NCBI GenBank assembly: GCA_025356665.1
Contig: JANXRV010000002.1
Location: 82,222 to 146,221 of the forward strand
Reading direction: 5' to 3'
Source of the DNA: CAITSH01 sp025356665
GTDB lineage: Bacteria > Pseudomonadota > Gammaproteobacteria > Burkholderiales > SG8-39
DNA length: 64,000 nucleotides
In this document: one piece after another, positions 26,407 through 34,897 of the stretch
Numbering within the stretch: the stretch's first letter is position 1
Layout of the letters: every line of letters starts with the position of its first letter
Translations under genes and position numbers: made by a program
The notes under the pieces: generated by a model
Told to the model about the DNA's origin: nothing
The model's input: the letters and a program-made list of their open reading frames with translations, nothing else
Databases searched by the model: none

Positions 26407-27254
26407 GCCATGAGGCCGGTACCGGGGCGACGCAGGTTTCGTCCGGCGCGGCCTTTGTTGAGATACGCGGGGTAGGCAAGACGTATCGGTCGCGCCGCGG
26501 CGATGTGGCGGCGCTATCGGGCATCGATCTTGGCATCGGCGCCGGTGAATTCGTCAGCGTGCTTGGCCCCAGCGGTTGCGGCAAAAGCACTCTCATGCGC
26601 TGCCTCGCCGGCCTGGAACAGGTGAGCTCGGGCGAAATAGTCATTGACGGTCGTTCCCACGACGGTCCGCCCGAAGGTCTCGGGGTGGTGTTTCAGCGCG
26701 ATGTCCTGCTCGACTGGCGCACGGTGCTCGACAACGTCATGCTGCCGATCGAGGTTCACCGCCTCGACCCGTCCGGTTGGGAGCAAAAGGCGCGCGAACT
26801 GCTTGAATTGCTCGGGCTTACCGGATTCGAAGACCGGCATCCGTGGGAGTTGTCGGGCGGGATGCGCCAGCGCGTGTCGATCTGCCGCGCGTTGCTCATG
26901 AACCCCAGTTTGCTGCTGATGGACGAGCCCTTCGGGGCGCTCGACGCGATGACGCGCGACGAGCTCAACCTTGAATTGCAGCGGGTCTGGATGGGAGATG
27001 CCAAAACTGTTTTCTTTGTCACCCACTCCATCCAGGAGGCGGTGTTTTTGGGCGATCGTGTGGTGGTGATGTCGCCCTCGCCTGGGCGCATCGTTGAAAT
27101 CATCGACGTTACCCTGCCGCGACCGCGCGACCTGGATATTCGCGAGACGCCGGAGTTTGGGGCGATGGTGCGCCATATTCGCGGCCTGTTCCTGTCGATG
27201 GGCGTGATGAAAGCAGCGCGCCATGGGCGCGGCGTTGCCGCGGTCGGGGGCTGA
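26403..27254 (+). CDS. ABC transporter ATP-binding protein (SsuB/TauB type), copy 2
   Basis: The 283-aa ATPase has Walker A GPSGCGKST (about 57-65), Q-loop VFQRDVLLDW, signature LSGGMRQR, Walker B LLLMDEPFGALD and the H-loop in VTHSIQEA. It overlaps the binding-protein gene by 4 nt and abuts the permease gene with no gap, so the transporter is one tightly coupled operon. It carries an N-terminal extension of about 15 residues relative to copy 1. Confidence 0.94.
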   Translation: MSHEAGTGATQVSSGAAFVEIRGVGKTYRSRRGDVAALSGIDLGIGAGEFVSVLGPSGCGKSTLMRCLAGLEQVSSGEIVIDGRSHDGPPEGLGVVFQRDVLLDWRTVLDNVMLPIEVHRLDPSGWEQKARELLELLGLTGFEDRHPWELSGGMRQRVSICRALLMNPSLLLMDEPFGALDAMTRDELNLELQRVWMGDAKTVFFVTHSIQEAVFLGDRVVVMSPSPGRIVEIIDVTLPRPRDLDIRETPEFGAMVRHIRGLFLSMGVMKAARHGRGVAAVGG

Positions 27255-28037
27255 ATGGGCAATCGCGCGGTTTCCGTATCCGTCGTTATCCTGGTTTTTT
27301 TCGCCGCATGGGAGGCCTTGGTCAGGCTGCTCGCCCTGCCTTTGCACTTCCTGCCGCCGCCCTCTGCCGTGTTGCTGGAAATAGGCGCCGAGCCCAAGTG
27401 GTACGCGATGCATACTCTCTATACGCTTTACACGACCTTGCTCGGTTTCGGCCTGGCCATGGTGCTGGGAGTGGCGGCGGCGGTGGGCATTGTCTATTCG
27501 CGCTGGCTGGAGAACACCCTTTACACGCTGCTGGTGTCGCTCAACAGCATTCCGAAGATCGCGCTCGCGCCGCTGTTCATCATCTGGCTCGGGACGGGCA
27601 CGCCATCCAAGGTGGCGGTTTCGTTCCTGATTGCCTTGTTCTCGGTCGTGATCGATTCGGTCCTCGGATTGCGCTCAGCGGATCCGGACGCGCTTGACCT
27701 GATTAGGACCATGCGCGGCTCGCGTTTGCAGGCGCTCTGGAAAATCCGCTTTCCCGGGGCCTTGCCACACATGTTTGCCGGCATGAAAGTGGCTATATCG
27801 CTTGCCCTTGTCGGCGCGATAGCCGGGGAGTTTGTCGCATCCCAGGAAGGTCTTGGCTACGTCATCATCACGGCGCAGAGCATGTTCCAGACGGTGCGCG
27901 TGTTCGCCTCCATCGTCCTGCTCGGGGTTGCCGGCACTATTTTGTTTTTCCTGGTCGACGTGGCGGAGCGCTTGGTCTGCCCCTGGCATGTGTCGCACCG
28001 GATCAAGGACGCGCAGGCGCTTGCCGGACGCGCCTGA
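27255..28037 (+). CDS. ABC transporter permease (SsuC/TauC type), copy 2
   Basis: The 260-aa inner-membrane permease has about six hydrophobic helices, beginning with VSVVILVFFAAWEALVRLL. The coupling EAA loop is the IRTMRGSRLQALWKIRFPGALPHMFAGMK region. It begins directly after the ATPase stop codon. It aligns end-to-end with copy 1, sharing for example SLNSIPKIALAPLFIIWLGTGT versus SLNAVPKVALAPLFVIWLGTGT. Confidence 0.93.
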   Translation: MGNRAVSVSVVILVFFAAWEALVRLLALPLHFLPPPSAVLLEIGAEPKWYAMHTLYTLYTTLLGFGLAMVLGVAAAVGIVYSRWLENTLYTLLVSLNSIPKIALAPLFIIWLGTGTPSKVAVSFLIALFSVVIDSVLGLRSADPDALDLIRTMRGSRLQALWKIRFPGALPHMFAGMKVAISLALVGAIAGEFVASQEGLGYVIITAQSMFQTVRVFASIVLLGVAGTILFFLVDVAERLVCPWHVSHRIKDAQALAGRA

Positions 28038-28081
28038 AACCCCGCGCAACAGGCGCGATCTCAAAACGGTAGGAGACACCG

Positions 28082-28843
28082 ATGACTGAAACAGGCAAAG
28101 AGCCGCTATGGATGCAGTACATGAGCGCGCGCGACAAGGCGGTGCTCGAAGCCTCCGGCTATGGCGCGCACATGGGTTTTGGCAAGCGGCCCGCGTTGAT
28201 GATCGTCGATGTCAGTTACAACTTTGTTGGCGCCGAGCCGGCGCCCATACTTGAGTCGATCAAGCGCTGGCGCAACTCCTGCGGCGAAGAGGGTTGGGCG
28301 GCGATCAAGGTCATTCGGCGCCTGCTCGACGCCTGCCATGAGCGCGGGCTTCCGGTGTTCTATTCCACCAACACGCGCCGACCGGACGGGTTTGACGCCG
28401 GCAGCTGGCGCTGGAAGAATTCGCGCGAGCTCGAGGACACCGAGGCGGAAATCGGTGGCAATGAAATTGTCGCGGACATCGCCCCCTCCCCGCAGGACGT
28501 GGTGTTGCTCAAGACCAAACCCAGCGCGTTTTACGGCACGCCCTTCAATTCCTTTCTGGTTGACCTCAAGGTTGACTCGTTGATCGTTGTCGGCGTCTCC
28601 ACCAGCGGCTGCGTGCGCGCGACTGTCATTGACGCTTTTTCAAACAACTATCGTGTGGCGGTGGTCGGCGACGGATGCTTTGATCGTGTGGAGGTTTCGC
28701 ATGCGATCAATCTTTGCGACATGCACGCCAAGTACGCCGATGTGGTCGGTGTTGAAGAAGCGCTTGCATTCATCGGGTCGCTGCCCAAGGGGATGTTTGA
28801 ACTGCCCGGGGGACTGGCCACGCCCAAGCGCGCGGCTGGCTGA
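28082..28843 (+). CDS. Cysteine hydrolase (isochorismatase / N-carbamoylsarcosine amidase family)
   Basis: The 253-aa hydrolase has the family catalytic triad: D43 (LMIVDVSYNF), Lys in LLKTKPSAF (K146 most likely) and nucleophile C177 (VSTSGCVRATV). A cis-peptide before the Cys is expected in the GVSTS turn. TAGGAG is a good ribosome site before ATG 28082. Members hydrolyse C-N bonds of N-carbamoyl amino acids, ureidoacrylate, maleamate or nicotinamide. Downstream of a transporter and near HyuAB, decarbamoylation or deamidation of a ring-opened product is the most sensible reading (inference). The N-terminal extension of about 35 residues is longer than in the smallest members. Confidence 0.88.
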   Translation: MTETGKEPLWMQYMSARDKAVLEASGYGAHMGFGKRPALMIVDVSYNFVGAEPAPILESIKRWRNSCGEEGWAAIKVIRRLLDACHERGLPVFYSTNTRRPDGFDAGSWRWKNSRELEDTEAEIGGNEIVADIAPSPQDVVLLKTKPSAFYGTPFNSFLVDLKVDSLIVVGVSTSGCVRATVIDAFSNNYRVAVVGDGCFDRVEVSHAINLCDMHAKYADVVGVEEALAFIGSLPKGMFELPGGLATPKRAAG

Positions 28844-28881
28844 GCGCCCCCGGCCTCTGAGCACATGAGTTACATGGGGAC

Positions 28882-29865
28882 ATGAGCACATTACGGCTCT
28901 CGGCGGCGTTTTGGCGTTACGATCGGACGCAGGCCCTGCTCGATGGCAGGATCCGCGCGCAAGGCCTTGAGCTCGATTGCGAGGTGTTGCGTCCCGAAGC
29001 GGCGTTCGCGCTGGCCTTTGGCGCCGCGCCCTTTGATGTTACCGAGCTTTCCCTCAGCAACACGCTCACAGCGCTTTCGCAGGGGCCGTTTCCGTACTGG
29101 TTGATTCCGGTGTTTCCATCGCGCTCCTTTCGACATGGGGCGCTGTTTGTCCGGACCGATAGGGGCATCAACGGCCCGGCTGATCTTGCCGGCAAGCGCG
29201 TAGGCTTGCAGGAATACGATATGACCGCCGCCGTGGTGTTGCGTGGCATGTTGCGTGATGCCTACGGGCTGGACACGTATTCGATCCGCTGGTGCGTGGG
29301 CGAGCGCGAGCGTACCAAGCCCCTCGAGTTTCCGCTCAAACAAAGGCCGTCGCGCCTCGATATGGAGATCCTGTCGCCCGATCGCAGCCTGGAGCAAAGA
29401 ATGCTTGCTGGTGAACTGGACGCCATTATTTCCCTGCGCGAACCGGGCGCCATCCGGGCCGGTGACGTGCGTGTGCGGCGCATGTTTGCGCCGCCCGAGG
29501 ACGCCGAGCGCGATTGGTTCCTCGACACGCGGCTGTTCCCCATCATGCACGCCATCGGGGTAAAAAAAACGCTGGTCGAGGCGCATCCTGGCCTGGCATT
29601 GGCGCTTTATCAGGCGTTTTGCCAGGCGAAGGAGCTGGCGCTCGCCGAACTCGAGGTGATCCAGGCGTCCAAGGTCACCTTGCCCTGGATCAATGCCGAA
29701 CTGCGGCGCACGCGCGCCCTGATGGGCGAGGATTTCTGGCCCTACGGCATTGCGGCCAACCGGCACACGCTTGAAACCCAGATGCGCTGGTCGCGCGAGG
29801 ATGGCTTACAGGCGAGGGCGGTTTGCCTGGATGAACTCTTTGCGCCCGGTTTGTCGGGCACCTGA
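28882..29865 (+). CDS. 4,5-dihydroxyphthalate decarboxylase-like protein (periplasmic-binding fold)
   Basis: The 327-aa protein resembles Pht5-type 4,5-dihydroxyphthalate decarboxylases, which adopt the NMT1-like binding-protein fold. Recognisable parts are FDVTELSLSNTL near 52, PVFPSRSFRHGALFV near 75 and a DLAGKRVGLQEYDMTAAV segment near 95. There is no signal peptide, which argues against a periplasmic binding protein and for a cytoplasmic enzyme. It lies 38 bp after the cysteine hydrolase and ends the rightward block. The actual decarboxylation substrate is unknown; many relatives carry this name only by similarity. Confidence 0.75.
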   Translation: MSTLRLSAAFWRYDRTQALLDGRIRAQGLELDCEVLRPEAAFALAFGAAPFDVTELSLSNTLTALSQGPFPYWLIPVFPSRSFRHGALFVRTDRGINGPADLAGKRVGLQEYDMTAAVVLRGMLRDAYGLDTYSIRWCVGERERTKPLEFPLKQRPSRLDMEILSPDRSLEQRMLAGELDAIISLREPGAIRAGDVRVRRMFAPPEDAERDWFLDTRLFPIMHAIGVKKTLVEAHPGLALALYQAFCQAKELALAELEVIQASKVTLPWINAELRRTRALMGEDFWPYGIAANRHTLETQMRWSREDGLQARAVCLDELFAPGLSGT

Positions 29866-29905
29866 ACTGCAGACCCGGGACTGACCCGGTCTGACCCAGC
29901 CTAAT

Positions 29906-30124
29906 TTAGGCCTGAACGTCCGGATCCAACTGCTTGCAGATCCATGCGATCTGGTCTTTGAGCAGCAGCTTGCGCCGTTTCATGCGGCGCAACGCAAACT
30001 GGTCGTGCACCGGGTCGCCGGAAATGCGGTGAATGGCATCGTCGAGGTCACGGTGTTCAACCGTAAGCTCCTGCAGGCGCACCCGAAATTGCATGCGCAG
30101 CGATTCGTCGATGATTTGTCCCAT
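29906..30124 (-). CDS. YdcH-family (DUF465) small protein
   Basis: This is a short, highly charged helical protein of 72 aa with the family pattern EHRDLDDAIHRI, then LRRMKRRKLLLKDQI. Such proteins form coiled coils and have no proven role. It reads leftwards with a start ATG at 30124, convergent with the decarboxylase-like gene. Confidence 0.85.
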   Translation of the reverse strand: MGQIIDESLRMQFRVRLQELTVEHRDLDDAIHRISGDPVHDQFALRRMKRRKLLLKDQIAWICKQLDPDVQA

Positions 30125-30198
30125 GGCGCTATTTTAGGGCTTGTGACGAAACGAGGAGACGTCGCCTGTTCCGGCGCCTGGTTCAGCGCGCGGCAAAT

Positions 30199-31002
30199 TC
30201 ATCTTGAAGGGGATGGTCGAGCCCGTCGGTATGACCAGGCGAGCATGGCAATGCCGGTCACGATCATCGGTAGCGATAACCACTGGCCCATAGAAAGGCT
30301 AAACGCCAGCAGTCCGAGAAAGTCATCCGGTTCACGAAAGAATTCAGCGACAAACCGGAATACACCGTAACCGGCCAGAAACAGCCCCGAAGTCGCACCG
30401 ATAGGCCGCGGCCGCGATGAGTAAAACCACAGCAGCGCAAACAGCAGCAGGCCTTCCATGGCGAACTGGTAAAGCTGCGACGGATGGCGCGGCAAGGGCC
30501 CGCCGCTGGCGAACACCATGCTCCAGGGCAGGTCGGCCGGGGCGATGCGGCCCCACAATTCGCCATTGATGAAATTGCCGAGGCGGCCCGAGGCGAGGCC
30601 CAGCGGCACCAGCGGCGCGATGAAGTCCGTCACCGCCAGCCAGGATAGCTGGTGCTTGCGCGCCACCAGGGCCATGGCGACGAGCACGCCCAGAAAGCCG
30701 CCGTGAAAGGCCATGCCCCCCTGCCACACCATGAATATTTCCAGCGGGTGGGCGAGGTAATACACCGGCTTGTAGAACAGTATATAGCCCAGGCGCCCGC
30801 CCAGGATCACCCCGAGCACACCGAAGAACAACAAGTCGTCGATGAGTGCCTCATTGATGCCGCGCCAGGCATCGCGCCGCGCGCGCATGCGGCCGAGAAA
30901 AAAGAATGCGCCGAAGCCGATGAGGTACATCAGACCGTACCAGCGTATGGCCAGCGGTCCGATTTGCAGCGCGATTGGGTCAAATTGCGGGTGGATGAGC
31001 AT
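30199..31002 (-). CDS. lgt: Prolipoprotein diacylglyceryl transferase
   Basis: The 267-aa inner-membrane enzyme transfers diacylglyceryl from phosphatidylglycerol to the lipobox cysteine of prolipoproteins. It has the signature GRLGNFINGE (139-148, including R140, N143, N146 and E148), the conserved H100 in GGMAFHGG, and about seven hydrophobic helices. It is full length for the family. It is divergent from the EamA-type transporter gene. Confidence 0.95.
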   Translation of the reverse strand: MLIHPQFDPIALQIGPLAIRWYGLMYLIGFGAFFFLGRMRARRDAWRGINEALIDDLLFFGVLGVILGGRLGYILFYKPVYYLAHPLEIFMVWQGGMAFHGGFLGVLVAMALVARKHQLSWLAVTDFIAPLVPLGLASGRLGNFINGELWGRIAPADLPWSMVFASGGPLPRHPSQLYQFAMEGLLLFALLWFYSSRPRPIGATSGLFLAGYGVFRFVAEFFREPDDFLGLLAFSLSMGQWLSLPMIVTGIAMLAWSYRRARPSPSR

Positions 31003-31165
31003 CGTTTGTCAGTGCGGGCGGTGCAAGCTGTACGATCAGGGCAAATCGGCGAAATCAAGAGATGAAGCAGGGTGTGAGTGTAGGGCAGGGCCGGCACATG
31101 CCGCACATTTTATTGGATATCACGCGGGCACAGGGTTACAGTCTCGGCTGCCGAGCCCCCTGCCC

Positions 31166-32098
31166 ATGCCTAAATCTGCGTTGTACAATTTCACCGCCTA
31201 TGGCGCCTTGCTGTTGACCTGCGCGTTATGGGGCAGCAACGGAACCGTGGCGCGCCCGCTCGAGCTTGTCATGGGGCCGTTCACACTCAGTGTGTTGCGC
31301 TGGCTTGTGGTTGTGCTGCTGCTGCTGCCGCTTGTCTGGCCCGAGCGCGCGGCGATGCTGCGTGCCATGCGCACCCAGGGCCGCCTGCTGGTGTCGTTTG
31401 CATTGCTCAGTGGCGCACTGCAAAGCGGCCTGGTTTACGCCGGCCTCGCCGGCACCACAGCCATCCATCTTGGCTTGCTCAATTCGGCCATCCCGGTGAT
31501 GATCATTTTCATCACCTGGGTCTGGCATGGGCGCCAACCGCGCCGGCTCGAGACCATCGGCCTTGCCGTATCCCTGTGTGGCGTGCTGCTGATTCTGGCG
31601 CACGGCGACCTGGCCGCGTTGCTGCACCTGGATTTTGGTGCGGGCGATCTGATGATCCTGGCCGGCATGGTGAACTGGTCTCTTTACACTATCAAGTTGA
31701 AAGACAGGCCGGCGTCGCTGTCCCTGTTTGCCTTCGCTTTTCTTGTCGCCCTGATCGGAAGCGTTTTGGCGTCGCCGGTGGTCGCGGTGGAGTTCGTGCT
31801 GCGCGGATTGCCACAGATGGGGGCGCGCGAAATGCTCAGCGTTTTGTACATTGGCGTCCTGCCGACGCTGGCCGGTATGCTGTTGTTTGGCTACGGCGTC
31901 GACAGAGTGGGCCCGGTGCGCGCCGGGATTTTTGCCCACTTCATGCCGGTGTTCGCGACCCTCTTCGCCGTGCTGATTCTGGGTGAGGTGTTTCACGCTT
32001 ACCATGCCGCCGGCTTTGTCCTTGTCGCCGGCGGCGCGATCATGAGTTGTTTCAGACCGGACGCGGTGGTAACGTCACCGCCTCCTGCCCGCGTATGA
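31166..32098 (+). CDS. EamA/DMT-family transporter
   Basis: The inner-membrane protein of about 310 aa has two EamA repeats and roughly ten hydrophobic helices. The first repeat begins YGALLLTCALWGSNGTVAR; the second begins near GDLMILAGMVNWSLYTIKLK. The family exports or imports small metabolites such as amino acids. The in-frame extension back to 30842 is antisense to lgt, so ATG 31166 was chosen, although no clear ribosome site precedes it. Confidence 0.9.
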   Translation: MPKSALYNFTAYGALLLTCALWGSNGTVARPLELVMGPFTLSVLRWLVVVLLLLPLVWPERAAMLRAMRTQGRLLVSFALLSGALQSGLVYAGLAGTTAIHLGLLNSAIPVMIIFITWVWHGRQPRRLETIGLAVSLCGVLLILAHGDLAALLHLDFGAGDLMILAGMVNWSLYTIKLKDRPASLSLFAFAFLVALIGSVLASPVVAVEFVLRGLPQMGAREMLSVLYIGVLPTLAGMLLFGYGVDRVGPVRAGIFAHFMPVFATLFAVLILGEVFHAYHAAGFVLVAGGAIMSCFRPDAVVTSPPPARV

Positions 32099-32160
32099 GC
32101 GGGCATTAAACGCGGACTTCGGATCGCGGAACTTATTCAGAATTCAGAAGGAGCAGTGCC

Positions 32161-33846
32161 ATGGCAGACAACTGGAGAAGCAAACTGATCACCGCGGGCG
32201 TGGCCCGCTCGCCCAACCGCGCCATGCTGCGCGCCGTAGGGTTTGGCGACAAGGATTTCGACAAGCCCATCGTCGGTGTCGCCAACGGCCACTCCAACAT
32301 GAACCCGTGCAACGCCGGCATCCAGCCGCTGGTGGACCGCGCCATGGCGGCGCTCAAGTCCGAGGGCGCGATGCCGCAGGTGTTCGGCACGCCGACCATC
32401 ACCGACGGTATCGGCATGGGCACCGAGGCGATGAAGTATTCGCTGGTGTCGCGCGAGGTCATCGCCGATGCGATCGAAACCAGCGTCAACGGTCAGGCCA
32501 TGGATGGCGTGCTTGTTTGCGGCGGTTGCGACAAGAACATGCCCGCCGGCATGATGGCCATGGCGCGCATGAACGTGCCGGGCATTTACGTCTACGCCGG
32601 CAGCATCAAGCCGGGCCGCTGGAAGGGCCAGGACCTGACCATCGTGTCGGCCTTCGAGGCGGTCGGTGCGTTTTCTGCCGGCAAAATGAAAGAGGCCGAT
32701 TTCATCGGTATCGAAAAAAACGCCTGCCCCTCGGTCGGCGCCTGCGGCGGCATGTACACCGCCAATACCATGTCCTCGTCCTTTGAGGCGCTGGGCATGA
32801 GCCTGCTCGGCTCCTCGCAAATGGCCTCGCCCGACCCGGAAAAAGCCGACTCGGCCGCAGCCTCGGCCAAGGTGCTGGTCAACGCCATCCGCAACAATAT
32901 CCGCCCGCGCGACATCATCACGCGCAAGTCGCTGGAGAACACCGCCGCGTTGATCATGGCCACCGGTGGCTCGACCAATGCGGTACTGCATTACCTTGCC
33001 ATCGCTTCGGCCGCCGGCGTGAAGTGGACCATCGACGATTTCGAGCGCGTGCGCCGCAAGGTGCCGGTGCTGTGTAACCTCAAGCCCTCGGGCCAGTATG
33101 TGGCGGTGGATTTTCACCGCGCCGGCGGTGTGCCGCAGGTGTTGAAGATGCTGCTGGCCAACGGCCTGTTGCATGGCGACTGCCTCACCATCACCGGTCG
33201 CACCATGGCCGAGGAACTGAAAAAAATTCCAAACGAGCCGCGCAAGGATCAGGACGTCATCCGGCCGTTCAATAATCCCATGTACAAGCAGGGCCACCTC
33301 GCCATCCTCAAGGGCAATCTCTCGCCCGAGGGCTGTGTGGCCAAGATCACCGGCCTGAAAAACCCGTCCATCACCGGCCCGGCGCGGGTGTTTGACTCTG
33401 AGCCGGCGGCGATGAAGGCCATCATGGCGAAGAAAATCAAGGCGGGCGATGTTGTGGTGATCCGCTACGAAGGCCCCAAGGGCGGCCCCGGCATGCAGGA
33501 AATGCTGGCGCCTACTTCGGCGCTGATCGGTCAGGGGCTTGGCGAATCGGTCGGATTGTTGACGGACGGCCGTTTTTCCGGCGGCACCTGGGGCATGGTC
33601 GTCGGGCACGTCTCGCCCGAGGCCTTTCTTGGCGGCACCATTGCCTTGGTCAAGGAGGGCGATTCCATCACCATCGATGCCAAAAAGCTGCTCATCCAGC
33701 TCAACGTTCCGGTCAAGGAAATCGCCGCGCGGCGTAAAAAGTGGAAGCAACCCAAGCCGCGTTACACCCGTGGTGTGCTGGGCAAGTACTTCAAACTGGT
33801 TTCGACCGCCAGCATCGGCGCTATTACCGACGGCGGGGACAAATAA
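32161..33846 (+). CDS. ilvD: Dihydroxy-acid dehydratase
   Basis: The 561-aa Fe-S dehydratase performs the 2,3-dihydroxy-acid to 2-oxo-acid step of isoleucine/valine synthesis. Cysteines for the 2Fe-2S cluster are C50 (NMNPCNAG), the Cys of VCGGCDKNMPAG (near 120) and that of GACGGMYTANTMSS (near 193), the last within a standard IlvD signature. A second signature, LTDGRFSGGTWG, lies near 460. AAGGAG lies 8-13 nt before the ATG. No other ilv gene is adjacent. Sugar-acid dehydratases share the fold, but this closely matches the IlvD subclass. Confidence 0.93.
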   Translation: MADNWRSKLITAGVARSPNRAMLRAVGFGDKDFDKPIVGVANGHSNMNPCNAGIQPLVDRAMAALKSEGAMPQVFGTPTITDGIGMGTEAMKYSLVSREVIADAIETSVNGQAMDGVLVCGGCDKNMPAGMMAMARMNVPGIYVYAGSIKPGRWKGQDLTIVSAFEAVGAFSAGKMKEADFIGIEKNACPSVGACGGMYTANTMSSSFEALGMSLLGSSQMASPDPEKADSAAASAKVLVNAIRNNIRPRDIITRKSLENTAALIMATGGSTNAVLHYLAIASAAGVKWTIDDFERVRRKVPVLCNLKPSGQYVAVDFHRAGGVPQVLKMLLANGLLHGDCLTITGRTMAEELKKIPNEPRKDQDVIRPFNNPMYKQGHLAILKGNLSPEGCVAKITGLKNPSITGPARVFDSEPAAMKAIMAKKIKAGDVVVIRYEGPKGGPGMQEMLAPTSALIGQGLGESVGLLTDGRFSGGTWGMVVGHVSPEAFLGGTIALVKEGDSITIDAKKLLIQLNVPVKEIAARRKKWKQPKPRYTRGVLGKYFKLVSTASIGAITDGGDK

Positions 33847-33852
33847 GACCAC

Positions 33853-34212
33853 ATGGGCAAACCCACTTTCAATTGCGCCAAATGCCCCGGCTTTTGCTGC
33901 AACTACGAACACATCCCCGTGAACAAGCGCGACCTGAAGCGGCTGGCGAAGCATTTTGACCTGCCGCTGGAAAAGGCCGAGCAGCGCTTCACCAAGGTCA
34001 TCGACGGCGAGCTGGGAATGCGCCACCGCAAGGATCACATCTACAAGTCCACCTGCATGATGTTCGACCAGGAAAAGCGCTGCTGTACCATCTACGAGGC
34101 GCGGCCCCAGGTCTGCCGCGAGTATCCGGACGGACGCACTTGCGGCTATTACAACTTCCTCAAGTTTGAGCGCGCCATACAGGGCGACGACAGCTTCATC
34201 CCCGACGCTTAG
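33853..34212 (+). CDS. YkgJ-family cysteine cluster protein
   Basis: The 119-aa protein is rich in cysteines arranged for metal or Fe-S binding: C8, C11, C15 and C16 (CAKCPGFCC), then STCMMF, RCCTIYEARPQVCREYP and CGYY. This is the pattern of the YkgJ/zinc- or iron-chelating family. The gene starts 6 nt after ilvD and is probably cotranscribed. A role linked to Fe-S protein maturation is only an inference. Confidence 0.88.
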   Translation: MGKPTFNCAKCPGFCCNYEHIPVNKRDLKRLAKHFDLPLEKAEQRFTKVIDGELGMRHRKDHIYKSTCMMFDQEKRCCTIYEARPQVCREYPDGRTCGYYNFLKFERAIQGDDSFIPDA

Positions 34213-34296
34213 CCCAGGCCGGGCCGTCGCGTGCGGACGCGGGCGCGCTATACTCGATGGCAAAGATATACGAACAAAGCGCGAGGAGCAAAGAGC

Positions 34297-34734
34297 ATGG
34301 CCATCAACCGCATCAACCACTACTCGATCCGCACCACCGATCTCAAGGCATCGGAGAAGTTCTACACCGAGGTGATGGGCTTCACCGTCGGCCCGCGCCC
34401 GCCGTTTGATTTCCCCGGGCTGTGGCTGTACAAGGGTGATCACGCCGATTACGACAATGCCGTCGTGCACATCATCGGCATCGACCTCAATAATCCCGAA
34501 GGCCTCAAGGCCTATCTTGGCGATCGCAGCCTCGACAGCCTCAAGGGTACCGGCACCGTGGACCACATCGCGTTTGCCGCCACCGGGCTGCAAAAAATGC
34601 TCGCGCACCTGAAGGCGGGGAATGTGCCGCATCGCGAGCGTACCGTTCCAAGCATGGGCCTGCACCAGATCTTTCTCGATGATCCGAGCGAAGTGGTCAT
34701 CGAACTTAACTATCCTGCCGCCGAACCGGCCTGA
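34297..34734 (+). CDS. VOC-family (glyoxalase/extradiol-type) protein
   Basis: The 145-aa protein has two beta-alpha-beta-beta-beta modules. Metal ligands expected for the fold are H8 (INHYSIR), H90 (VDHIAFA) and E136 (VVIELNYP). GAGGAG precedes ATG 34297. It is a paralogue of the protein at 41637-42098 and shares the NHY, FYTEVMGF and DHIAF elements. It sits next to the first LIV operon. Whether it acts as a dioxygenase, lyase or isomerase cannot be decided. Confidence 0.83.
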   Translation: MAINRINHYSIRTTDLKASEKFYTEVMGFTVGPRPPFDFPGLWLYKGDHADYDNAVVHIIGIDLNNPEGLKAYLGDRSLDSLKGTGTVDHIAFAATGLQKMLAHLKAGNVPHRERTVPSMGLHQIFLDDPSEVVIELNYPAAEPA

Positions 34735-34897
34735 GCCGGGCGCGGGAACCGCGTCGTTCCCTGCTGCGTCGTTGGCACCGGCGGTCACGATGGCGCGGCG
34801 GCAAAATGTACAGGCGCGGACGTTTCGGTGTAGCATGCTTGCGAGCTTGTCCGTAGAGACAGATGGGATTCAATTCAATTGTTCCTGAGGAGGAAGC

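Noticed and set aside
30842..31165. Extension of the EamA transporter
   Set aside because: The extra codons are antisense to lgt and have no membrane character; the family start fits ATG 31166.
32137..34836. Leftward open frame of 899 codons antisense to ilvD and neighbours
   Set aside because: It is antisense to clearly recognised genes, has no domain resembling a known family, and is expected by chance in GC-rich coding DNA.
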